The notes under the pieces were generated by a model. That model saw only the letters and a list, made by a program, of their open reading frames with translations. It was not told the origin of the DNA and made no database searches. Both the position numbers and the translations under genes were made by a program. Of a stretch of DNA of 13,722 bases, positions 1-8,300 are shown in pieces; position 1 is the first letter of the stretch, and every line of letters starts with the position of its first letter. The stretch is from Caccoplasma_A sp045587545 (lineage in GTDB: Bacteria > Bacteroidota > Bacteroidia > Bacteroidales > G3-4614). The stretch is taken from NCBI GenBank assembly GCA_045587545.1, contig JAZNCN010000022.1, forward strand, positions 1 to 13,722. Direction: 5' to 3'.

Positions 1-48
1 CTGCTTGATGAGAGGACTTCGATAATAATATTATCTCTTGGAGTGATG

Positions 49-189
49 TTATAACAAAGGTAGCAATTCCTTTCCATTAATTGATGTGCAACCTGTGGAT
101 TTTGCCACTACTTGATTGTTTGTTGCTGTTATCTCCGATGATAATCCAAAAGATATTAGCAGTGCTAATAGAGTAAAGATCTTTTTCAT
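49..189 (-). CDS. Small secreted peptide or 5' part of a frameshifted gene
   Basis: This is a 46-codon frame reading leftward. It starts with MKKIFTLLALLISFGLSS, a typical signal peptide (two lysines, then a leucine-rich core), with a plausible cleavage after EITA (about residue 22). A good Shine-Dalgarno match, AGGAGA, lies six bases ahead of the ATG, which supports this start. The remaining mature part (about 24 residues, ending GKELLPLL) is very short and matches no family I recognise. From position 107 leftward the neighbouring frame is open for 35 codons to the window edge and contains CYLC and ITPRDNII. A single frameshift near 105-115 could therefore join the signal peptide to a longer secreted protein. 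Whether this is an intact micropeptide, a sequencing frameshift or a pseudogene cannot be settled here because the gene runs off the window. Confidence 0.4.
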   Translation of the reverse strand: MKKIFTLLALLISFGLSSEITATNNQVVAKSTGCTSINGKELLPLL

Positions 190-375
190 AACAGTCTCCT
201 TTTTTATTGGTTAATAGCATGTCTTGGCTATAAATTTAAAAAAATTAAATTAAAAAAACAAATAAATTTTTACTTTCCCATAAAAATGAATATTAAGAGT
301 ATTCTCAAAAAAATAATTTTATAACTTTGAACTTTAATTTCAATTACGGTTTTTATTTGACAAATTAAGATAAAA
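190..375. other. AT-rich divergent intergenic region
   Basis: This stretch separates the leftward small secreted frame from the rightward phosphoesterase gene. It is very AT-rich with A-tracts (about 238-262 and 307-314). The only recognisable signals are the AGGAGA ribosome-binding site of the leftward frame (195-200) and a TAACTTTG -7 box for the rightward gene (322-329). I see no RNA gene, terminator hairpin or riboswitch in it. Confidence 0.5.
322..329 (+). promoter_or_regulatory. Bacteroidota-type -7 box ahead of the phosphoesterase gene
   Basis: TAACTTTG matches the Bacteroidota primary sigma-factor -7 consensus TAnnTTTG exactly. Transcription would begin about 7 bases downstream, giving a leader of roughly 40 bases before the ATG at 376. 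No convincing TTG/TTTG -33 element is present about 20 bases upstream, so the call rests on the -7 box and its placement. Confidence 0.4.
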
Positions 376-1566
376 ATGAGAGTATCCCTATTGCTTTCAG
401 CACTGCTTTTAATAATAAATATTCTTTGTGATATTTATATTGCCAAACAACTTCCTTCAAGTTTTCGGAAAGGGGTAAAGCGATGCTTATTGTGGGTTGT
501 TAATAGTTTGATTTATCTATTATTTATAATTATCATTCTTCTTATTTATAATAAAAACACTCACATACTAAGTTCTAATATTGAGTTGCTGGTATTTTCG
601 TTTTTTACCATATCGTTCCCAAAACTGATATTTGTTTTAATATCACCTTTAGACTATTTGCTAAAATATATAACTAATAAAAAGATGAAAATTTTTACTA
701 TTGTTGGTACAATTTTATCTTTTTCATTGGTTGCTACACTATTGTTCGGTTTTGTTTATGGTCGTAAAAATATTAATTGCAATGAAGTTGATGTTTTTGC
801 ACCAAATTTACCTGCCAGTTTTGATGGTTATAAAATAGTTCAGATATCAGATCTACATCTTAAAAGTTTTTATGGAGATACTCTATTTTTAGAAAGAATG
901 GTCAAAACAATAAATAACTTTAAACCTGATATTGTATGCGTTACAGGTGATATTGTATCTTTAAAAGCTGATGAGATTTTACCATACAAAGGTGTATTGT
1001 CTTTGATTAAGGCAAAAGATGGTGTTTTTTCGGTATTGGGTAATCACGATTACGGAGACTACGTCAATTGGAAATCAGTTGAAGAGAAAAGCCTGAATCT
1101 TCTGAAACTCTCAACCTATCAAAAAGAGATGGGGTGGACTCTTTTGAACAACGATTATAATTATATTTGCAATAACTCTGACACTATATCTGTTATAGGT
1201 GTTGAAAATTGGGGCAAACCGCCCTTCTCGCAATATGGCAATTTAACTGCTTCATACCCTACTCTTTTTGACGATAAATTTAAATTTTTACTTTCGCATA
1301 ACCCTGAATATTGGGAAGAGGTTTTAAATAAAAGCAATATCAATTTAACTCTATCGGGACACACTCACGCAATGCAGTTAAAATTTCCATTTAAAGACGG
1401 CTATGTTTCGCCAGCCTCATTAAGGGGTAAATGGTGGAGTGGTTTATATAAAGAAGGAGAGCAATATTTATATGTAAACGATGGCATAGGTTGTACCCTG
1501 TTTACTTTTAGAATGGGTGCATTCCCAGAAATAACAGTTATTACTTTAAAGAGAAAGAATGAATAA
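376..1566 (+). CDS. Membrane-anchored calcineurin-like metallophosphoesterase
   Basis: This 396-residue protein has two parts. Residues 1-130 are strongly hydrophobic, with about four membrane helices (near 4-22, 38-58, 70-92 and 107-128). Residues 150-390 form a calcineurin-type metallophosphoesterase domain, so it is likely a membrane protein with a soluble two-metal hydrolase domain after the last helix. The metal-binding motifs are all present: SDLH (D159, H161), GD (G191-D192), GNHD (222-225), SHNP (H308) and SGHTH (H329, H331). The active site therefore looks intact. The arrangement resembles the YkoQ/YaeI group; E. coli YaeI (LpxH-related) and other relatives act on phospholipids or lipid A precursors, but the substrate cannot be read from the sequence. 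The stop codon overlaps the start of the next gene by 8 bases, so the two are translationally coupled. The start is the first ATG, with the first membrane helix directly after it. Confidence 0.9.
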   Translation: MRVSLLLSALLLIINILCDIYIAKQLPSSFRKGVKRCLLWVVNSLIYLLFIIIILLIYNKNTHILSSNIELLVFSFFTISFPKLIFVLISPLDYLLKYITNKKMKIFTIVGTILSFSLVATLLFGFVYGRKNINCNEVDVFAPNLPASFDGYKIVQISDLHLKSFYGDTLFLERMVKTINNFKPDIVCVTGDIVSLKADEILPYKGVLSLIKAKDGVFSVLGNHDYGDYVNWKSVEEKSLNLLKLSTYQKEMGWTLLNNDYNYICNNSDTISVIGVENWGKPPFSQYGNLTASYPTLFDDKFKFLLSHNPEYWEEVLNKSNINLTLSGHTHAMQLKFPFKDGYVSPASLRGKWWSGLYKEGEQYLYVNDGIGCTLFTFRMGAFPEITVITLKRKNE

Positions 1567-1939
1567 AGCGATATTAGGAATAGGTTCAAATTATCCTGAT
1601 GCATATATACGCGTTGAGGAGTGTTGCAAACGTATAAAAGACATGGTTGAGTTTGCTGCTTTTTCATCTATTTACCAAACAGAGGCTGTTGGTGTAAAAC
1701 CTGCTCCTCCATATCATAATTGTGTTGCGTTGGTTGATACTTCAATTTCATATGATAAACTAAAAGCATTATTCAAAGATATGGAAATTAAAGCCGGACG
1801 TAATGCTAAAGATAAAGTGCAAGGGCTTGTAATAATTGATATTGATATTGTTACTTGGAACAACGAAGTTTTAAAGCCTGCCGATATGGAACGCTCATAT
1901 ATGAAAATAGGACTTGAAGAGTTAGATATTAATAGTTGA
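1559..1939 (+). CDS. Short FolK-like (HPPK family) protein
   Basis: This 126-residue protein resembles 6-hydroxymethyl-7,8-dihydropterin pyrophosphokinase, which transfers pyrophosphate from ATP to the pterin in folate synthesis. Visible family motifs are GIGSN (7-11), YQTEAVG (39-45, the pterin loop), YHN (52-54) and an E76...GR81 segment followed by IDIDI with the Mg-binding pair D94 and D96. It is clearly atypical. The position equal to catalytic Arg92 of E. coli FolK is valine (V91), the second loop arginine (Arg84 in E. coli) is alanine, and the chain ends about 30 residues early, lacking the C-terminal part that contributes His115 and Arg121. From memory, short proteins of this kind recur in Bacteroidota beside a full-length FolK, so it may be a conserved paralogue rather than a recent truncation. 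It is coupled to the upstream phosphoesterase by an 8-base overlap. I give no gene symbol because enzymatic activity is doubtful. Confidence 0.75.
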   Translation: MNKAILGIGSNYPDAYIRVEECCKRIKDMVEFAAFSSIYQTEAVGVKPAPPYHNCVALVDTSISYDKLKALFKDMEIKAGRNAKDKVQGLVIIDIDIVTWNNEVLKPADMERSYMKIGLEELDINS

Positions 1940-1966
1940 AAGAGTTTAAAAAAACAACTATTTTTG
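1936..1966 (+). promoter_or_regulatory. Promoter of the double-ABC operon
   Basis: A -33 element TTG (1936-1938) and a -7 box TATTTTTG (1959-1966) are separated by 20 bases. Both the sequence and the spacing fit the Bacteroidota consensus TTTG-N19-21-TAnnTTTG. The -33 element overlaps the stop codon of the FolK-like gene. Transcription would start near 1973, leaving about 37 bases to the ATG at 2010. This is the best promoter match in the window. Confidence 0.6.
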
Positions 1967-2009
1967 TAGAATAAATTTTTACAACTGTAAATTATAAAGA
2001 AGAAGGGAA

Positions 2010-3449
2010 ATGAATAAACTTATATCTCTCATACACCCTGTTCCAAGAATGCCCGAGTTCCGATTTAAAACTTCCATAATGTGGGAGATAAATATTGGCG
2101 AACAGTGGGCCATAGTGGGGGCTAATGGTTCAGGTAAAACACTATTGGCTGATATGATACAGGGACGTATAGCCTTACGCGATTTGGACGGAGAGATTAA
2201 ATATAACTTTTCAGAGCCACTATTTTCAGCTATAAGAACAATCGCTTTCAAGGATATATACAGCATGGTTGATGGTTCAACTGCATATTATCAACAACGT
2301 TGGCACTCGCAAGATTCCGAGGGGATAATTACTGTTAAAGAGGTACTTACCCCAATTGCTCCCATTGAAGAGATTGAAGTTCTATTTGAGAAACTACACC
2401 TAAGCGATATTTTAAATAAAAGCGTAATATTCCTTTCAAGTGGAGAACTAAGAAAATTTTTACTAATAAAGGTTCTGCTGACTCACCCAAAGCTTTTGAT
2501 TGTTGATAATCCTTATATTGGTTTAGATGCAAAATCGAGAGAGAGTCTTAACGACATGTTTGCCTCAATGGCCGAGTTAAGAGGAATGCAATTAATTCTT
2601 TTACTATCAAACCCCTCTGATATTCCTGAAATTGTAACTCATGTTATGCCCATTAAAGATATGGAGTGTTTAAGAGCTTGCTCGCGCGAAGAGTTTATAA
2701 AGGATACTGAGCTTCATCGCAAACTATTCAGGCACACAGAACAGCAACCCAATCTGCCCTCTTCTTCAAGAGAGACATCAGGACATAAGGTTACTTTCAG
2801 AATGGAAGATGTTAATATAGCTTATGGTAACCATTCGATATTGAAAAACATTAATTGGGAAGTAAAAAATGGAGAGAAGTGGGCTTTAACAGGACCAAAC
2901 GGCTCGGGTAAAAGTACTTTATTAAGCCTTATTTATGCCGATAATCCCAAATCATATTCAAATACCCTCTATCTGTTTGACCGCAAGCGTGGAACCGGAG
3001 AGAGCATTTGGGATATAAAATCTCGTATCGGTTATGTTTCGCCCGAAATGCATCTCTATTTTATGGAAGATATTCCCACAATCCGCATTGTGGCATCGGG
3101 CCTGTTTGATTCAATAGGTGTATTCCGTAAATGTTCACCTCAACAAGAGGCTATTGCTCTTGAATGGATGAAATGTTTTGGTATTGAGAATATTGCTGAA
3201 CGCTCTTTTTTGTCGCTTTCATCGGGCGAGCAACGTATGGCTCTGCTTGCAAGGGCCTTTGTTAAAGACCCCGACTTGCTTATTCTTGACGAACCATTAC
3301 ACGGGTTGGATATAGTGAATAAAGAGCGAGTTTCTCATATAATAGAAATTTTTTGTGACCGCAAAGGTAAGAGTCTTATATATGTAACACATTATGCTCA
3401 CGAAATTCCCTCTGCCGTAACAAAAGAGTTTAAACTAACTAAAAATTAA
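2010..3449 (+). CDS. ModF-like protein with two fused ABC ATPase domains
   Basis: This 479-residue soluble protein consists of two ABC ATPase domains and has no membrane segment. NBD1 (about 15-235) has Walker A GANGSGKT (37-44) and signature LSSGE (142-146). Its Walker B reads LLIVDN (162-167), with asparagine where the catalytic glutamate should be, and the switch histidine is missing (LLSNPSD around 200). NBD2 (about 262-479) looks fully active: GPNGSGKS (295-302), LSSGE (403-407), LLILDE (423-428) and switch H461 in THYAHE. Length and layout match the ModF/YlmA-type duplicated ATPases (about 490 residues). ModF was named for its link to molybdate transport, but no mod transport gene is next to it, so the role is open. 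A purine-rich stretch (1998-2008) precedes the ATG. The Uup-type gene follows after 6 bases, making an operon. Confidence 0.8.
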   Translation: MNKLISLIHPVPRMPEFRFKTSIMWEINIGEQWAIVGANGSGKTLLADMIQGRIALRDLDGEIKYNFSEPLFSAIRTIAFKDIYSMVDGSTAYYQQRWHSQDSEGIITVKEVLTPIAPIEEIEVLFEKLHLSDILNKSVIFLSSGELRKFLLIKVLLTHPKLLIVDNPYIGLDAKSRESLNDMFASMAELRGMQLILLLSNPSDIPEIVTHVMPIKDMECLRACSREEFIKDTELHRKLFRHTEQQPNLPSSSRETSGHKVTFRMEDVNIAYGNHSILKNINWEVKNGEKWALTGPNGSGKSTLLSLIYADNPKSYSNTLYLFDRKRGTGESIWDIKSRIGYVSPEMHLYFMEDIPTIRIVASGLFDSIGVFRKCSPQQEAIALEWMKCFGIENIAERSFLSLSSGEQRMALLARAFVKDPDLLILDEPLHGLDIVNKERVSHIIEIFCDRKGKSLIYVTHYAHEIPSAVTKEFKLTKN

Positions 3450-3455
3450 TATAGA

Positions 3456-5324
3456 GTGATTAGTTATCTTCAAATAGAAAATCTAACCAAATCGTTTGGA
3501 GCAAAGGTACTCTTTGAAAACATATCGTTTGGAGTTGCCGAGAATCAACGTATAGCCATAGTTGCAAAAAACGGAACAGGAAAGACAACTCTACTTAATA
3601 TAATTGCCGGAGATGAGGATTATGATTCCGGGAAAATAACTTTCCGTAATGGATTAAGAGTCGGTTACCTATCTCAAACTCCTTCATTCCCCAAAGAATT
3701 AACAGTACTTGAAGCGTGTATGCGCTCAGATAATGAAGTTGCTCGTACCGTTTTTGAGTATGAGAGTGCAATGCTTGACCCTCAGACCGAAAAATTTGAA
3801 GAGATTCTTTCAAAAATGGATATGCTCAAAGCCTGGGACTATGAGGCTAGAGCAAAACAGATATTGGGAAAACTTAAAATTGATGATTTTAATCAAAAGA
3901 TAGGAGAGTTATCCGGTGGTCAATTAAAACGTGTTGCGCTTGCAAGCGTTTTGATAGGAGAACCCGATTTACTTATTCTTGACGAGCCTACAAACCATCT
4001 TGACCTTGAAATGGTTGAATGGCTTGAAGAGTTCTTGAAACGTGCTGCAGGCGCATTACTTATGGTTACTCATGACAGATATTTTCTTGACCGCGTTTGT
4101 ACCGACATATTGGAACTTGATACCATGGGACTCTTTCACTATGAAGGCAATTATCAATATTACTTATCTAAACGAGAAGAGCGTTTAGCGGTTTTTGATG
4201 CAGAGACTGCAAGAATGAATAATCTCTACCGTACTGAGTTGGATTGGATGCGTCGCCAACCTCAAGCAAGAGCTACAAAAGCAAAATCAAGGATAGACCG
4301 CTTTTATGAGATTGAACAACGTGCTAAAGTACGTCGCGAAGAGCGAAACGTAAAACTTGCTGTAAAAGCAACCTATTTAGGTTCAAAGATTTTTGAGGCT
4401 AAATATATCTCAAAAGCATACGGAGATTTAAAGATACTCGACCAATTTTACTACAACTTTGCACGTTATGAAAAGCTTGGTATTATTGGCAAAAATGGTA
4501 CCGGCAAATCAACTTTTTTAAAGATGTTACTTGGTACTGTAAAACCGGATAGTGGCTCGTTTGATATTGGAGAAACCGTCTCTTTTGGATACTATAGTCA
4601 GGAGGGGTTGCAATTTGATGAAGAGAAAAAGGTTATTGATGTTATTCGCGATATTGCCGAAGAGATTGACCTCGGAGGTGGTAAAAAATTATCTGCTTCG
4701 CAATTTCTTCAACACTTTCTATTTACTCCCGAGACCCAATATAATTATGTTTACAAATTGAGTGGTGGAGAGAAACGCCGACTATACTTATGTACTGTAT
4801 TGATGCGTAATCCCAATTTCCTTGTTCTTGACGAGCCAACCAACGACCTTGACATTGCCACAATGAATGTTTTGGAAGATTACCTATGTTCGTTTAAGGG
4901 TTGCGTAATTGTTGTATCGCACGACCGATACTTTATGGATAAGGTTGTTGACCATCTTTTAGTTTTCAATGGCAATGCTCAAATAAAAGATTTTCCCGGA
5001 AATTATACAGATTTTAGAGAATGGAGGGCTCTTGAAGAGGAAGAGCAACGCGAAAAGGCAAAAGAGCAAGAAAAGAGAGTTACTAAAGCTACTGAAGAAC
5101 CCAAAGATAAACCACGAAAAATTTCATATAAAGAGAAAAAAGAGTTAGAAACTCTTGATGTGGAGATTCCTCAATTGGAAGAGGAGAAAAAAAAAATTGA
5201 AGATAAATTATCTTCCGGTTCTCTCTCTGGCGAAGAGATAACGTCTCTTTCAAAGAGATATGAAGAGCTGAATAATATTATTGACGAAAAAACAATGCGT
5301 TGGATTGAACTATCCGAATTGTAA
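3456..5324 (+). CDS. uup: ABC-F family ATPase, Uup type
   Basis: This 622-residue ABC-F protein has two ATPase domains on one chain and no membrane part. NBD1 has Walker A AKNGTGKT (37-44), LSGGQ (152-156), LLILDE (172-177) and H206. The basic inter-domain linker (about 238-300, with RMNNLYRTELDWMRRQPQ and ARATKAKSRID) is the ABC-F hallmark that contacts tRNA in the ribosomal E site. NBD2 has GKNGTGKS (345-352), LSGGE (435-439), LVLDE (456-460) and H489. A charged C-terminal extension (about 525-622) forms a coiled coil, as in Uup, where it binds DNA. E. coli Uup limits transposon excision and acts on ribosomes and recombination intermediates. The long tail and generic linker argue for Uup rather than an antibiotic-resistance ABC-F. 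The start appears to be GTG at 3456, directly before the conserved ISYLQIENLTKSFG; no in-frame ATG lies nearby. It starts 6 bases after the preceding stop. Confidence 0.88.
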   Translation: MISYLQIENLTKSFGAKVLFENISFGVAENQRIAIVAKNGTGKTTLLNIIAGDEDYDSGKITFRNGLRVGYLSQTPSFPKELTVLEACMRSDNEVARTVFEYESAMLDPQTEKFEEILSKMDMLKAWDYEARAKQILGKLKIDDFNQKIGELSGGQLKRVALASVLIGEPDLLILDEPTNHLDLEMVEWLEEFLKRAAGALLMVTHDRYFLDRVCTDILELDTMGLFHYEGNYQYYLSKREERLAVFDAETARMNNLYRTELDWMRRQPQARATKAKSRIDRFYEIEQRAKVRREERNVKLAVKATYLGSKIFEAKYISKAYGDLKILDQFYYNFARYEKLGIIGKNGTGKSTFLKMLLGTVKPDSGSFDIGETVSFGYYSQEGLQFDEEKKVIDVIRDIAEEIDLGGGKKLSASQFLQHFLFTPETQYNYVYKLSGGEKRRLYLCTVLMRNPNFLVLDEPTNDLDIATMNVLEDYLCSFKGCVIVVSHDRYFMDKVVDHLLVFNGNAQIKDFPGNYTDFREWRALEEEEQREKAKEQEKRVTKATEEPKDKPRKISYKEKKELETLDVEIPQLEEEKKKIEDKLSSGSLSGEEITSLSKRYEELNNIIDEKTMRWIELSEL

Positions 5325-5331
5325 GATTAAT

Positions 5332-5339
5332 TATCTTTG
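5332..5339 (+). promoter_or_regulatory. -7 box for the M60 peptidase gene
   Basis: TATCTTTG matches the Bacteroidota -7 consensus TAnnTTTG. It lies 8 bases after the uup-type stop codon and about 55 bases before the ATG at 5395. The closest -33 candidate, ATTG at 5304-5307, is spaced a little too far away (24 bases), so the promoter is plausible but not strong. It suggests the large secreted peptidase is expressed separately from the ABC operon. Confidence 0.42.
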
Positions 5340-5394
5340 CAATAAGATAAATACCCCAGAATAGATAGCACATCGATTTGTCAAATTATAATTT

Positions 5395-8300
5395 ATGTAT
5401 ATGATTATGAGAAATTTCACCTCTTTTTTCCTATTTATACTACTGTCTTTAACATATATACCTGCTAATGCTCAATTAAGCGAGTTATCGGGTAAAGTTA
5501 TTAATGCCATTGGTAGCGAAGCCTCTTCTTTTTCCACTAACCAATGGTATATGATGTATAATAGAGGTAGAGGTACGTATGCTTATGAGCGCACTGATGG
5601 CTCTATATATGTTAAGAGTACAGACATTCCTGCAGTTAACGACAATGCTACTGATAAGTGCGCCTTTTTAATCAGATTTGTTAATAGCGGTACTGATGGT
5701 AAATATTATCTGCAAACAGGTTACGGTAACTATTTTGGCACTTTGACATCTGGCAATAATAATGGTGTTACTACAAACCAATCTGTTCTTTATAGTTGCA
5801 ACACTATTAATGGGAATACCGGACATTTTTATTTTAACGACGGCAATAATATGATTATGGACGCCAACGGACCCGGAGATGCATCTCTTGCCGGTTGGGG
5901 TTATGGTAGTGTAACTTCTACTAATGGTAATAACGATTGGGCTTTATACCCCGTTACTTTGGGTATTCCTACTAATCTTTCAGGAGCTGAACTTTTAAAG
6001 TATCAATTATCCAATTACTCTCTTTTCAGACTTAAAAACAGAAATGCATACTCAACCGGGTGGAATAATCCTATGCTATCAGAAAATGATAATAACAATT
6101 TAAGTATTAAGGATAAAACATCTGATAGTGACCTTTCTCAAATTTGGATTATTGAAAAGAGTGGCAACGGTTACTCTATACGTAATGCAAACTCAGGCAG
6201 ATATATAAAAGACTTGACAACAGGTTCTACAAGTTCTTCAAGTACCGAACCAAAAGATTACTTTATTAAATATGGTGATAATAATTCAAATAGCAGTACT
6301 AATTATATTACTATTAGTGCTACTGACGATTTCTCCGGAAGAAACAGTTTACATCACCAGAACTATGCTTGTGTAGGCGGTGGACAAAATCTTGTGGTAT
6401 GGGACGCCGGTAGTGGAGGAAACTCTACTGCTTCAGACTGGACTTTAGAGGTTGTTACAAATATTACTGAAGAGACAATACGGGAGCATCTTACAGAAAT
6501 GGCAGGCGTTGATTCCGAAGTTGTGGCTGGTAAAATTTACAGATTTATCAGCAACTCTTATGGTAATATTATGACCGAAATGTTCAATGATAATTCTGTC
6601 AAGTGTATACCTCTTGATGAGAATAATTTTGCCCAATATTGGCGAGTTCTTGCCAATGGTGATAATTTTATTCTTCAGAATGTTTTGACCGAAAGATATA
6701 TTCAAGCTCAAAGGGGAACTTTTTCTGTTCCTTACACTACAGGCACTTCCCAACATACTTTTGCTATTAATAGTGGAGGAGATAAATGGATCTCTTCTCA
6801 TACTATTACAGATTATAGTACTGTTGGTTTACATTGTGCCTCTTCTCAAAATTTCAATGTTGTGGGTTGGTATACAAATACCGATGCATCTGTTTGGCGT
6901 GTACAATCTATTGATTTAACTGATGAACAAATTGAAGAGGCTCAAACAAAGTATAATAATTTTAAAGATTTACAAGACAATAAAAATGTTATACAATCAC
7001 GTTTAATGAATTTCTTTGAGGATTATGCTTGTACTTCTCTTAAAGCAGAGTATCAAGCAATGTCCGATGATGTTTTACAAATAAATCTTAAGAATAATGG
7101 TATTACCAATTCCCTATTGCAAGAGATGATTCTTAAAGTTAAAAATAATAATTGGCAAACATACGATGCAGCATGGGATAAGACAGAAAAAACTTTCCGT
7201 ATTGCCGATTATAAGGTTTATAGTGATTGGGATTGGGACGCATGGACCGCAATTACTCAAAACGGTTATTGTTTCAGCAGGTTGAGTAATCCTACCGGTA
7301 TAAGCGGAAAGAGTGGAGATGTGATATTGATTTTTGTTGATAACGATATTCCGAGAGGTGTCTCTTTGCAAATTGAAGCTGTTAATGGAACTAACAGTGC
7401 AGGAGAAACAACTACTCTTACTAAAGGGTTGAACTCTATCATTTTAAGCGAAGATGCCAACTTATTTGTTTACTACACTGCAGAAGTTACTAACGATGAG
7501 AATGGCAATTATTCATATCCCAAACTTTCAGATATTGCTGATATGAAAATTCATATTGAAGGAGGTTACGTTAATGGATACTTTGACCTTACAAAAGGAG
7601 ATAACAACTTGGACTGGAGCAAATTTCAATCGCATCTTCTTAAAGACAGCAAGGTTGTAAACTTAAAAACAGACTACTTGATGTTTAATATGAACTGCGA
7701 TTTGGTTAAACAAAATTGTCCTATATATATGGTTGAACTTTTGACCATTTGGGATAATATTATTAAATCGCAACGCGAACTTATGGGATTTGAAGACTAC
7801 GAGGGTTATTTCAACAACTTACTTGTTGCCGCTTCAATTAACAATAGCTATATGTATGCAAGTTCGTATGGAACCTACTATAACGAGACAACTTTGCCAA
7901 GTGTTATGAATTATGAAGAGATGAATACTACCGGTGCTATATGGGGTCCTGCCCATGAGAACGGACATATTCACCAAAACGTAATAAATATGGTAGGTTG
8001 CACAGAGGTTTCAAATAACCTATTCTCAAATGTTGCTGTTTATAAACAGGGCCGCTTTACTATGCGTGCTGATGAGCTTTCAACTACAATAAATAATTTT
8101 GCCAATGGTGTTCATTGGACTGCTCGTGATATTTGGGAACAGTGTTTGATGTACACAAAACTTTATTACTACTACCATGTTTTGGGTAATAATCCTGATT
8201 TTTATCCAAATCTTTTCAGGTCGTTACGTAACGACCCTTTAGACAGGAGGAAAGGTGTTACTATCAGAATAAAAGACGAAAGTTTGAAATTTGTTCGTCA

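Noticed and set aside
3456..5324. Antibiotic-resistance ABC-F (ribosome protection) gene
   Set aside because: The long C-terminal coiled coil and ordinary linker length fit the housekeeping Uup type, and the gene sits in an operon with another soluble ABC protein, with no resistance context.
5331..5350. Inverted repeat TTATCT/AGATAA after the uup-type gene
   Set aside because: Only six weak base pairs with an eight-base loop and no T-run, so it is unlikely to be a terminator; it overlaps the better-supported TATCTTTG promoter box.
6445..6801. Leftward 118-codon open frame within the M60 peptidase gene
   Set aside because: It is antisense to a well-supported repeat module of the peptidase, has no ribosome site of note and no recognisable protein motifs.
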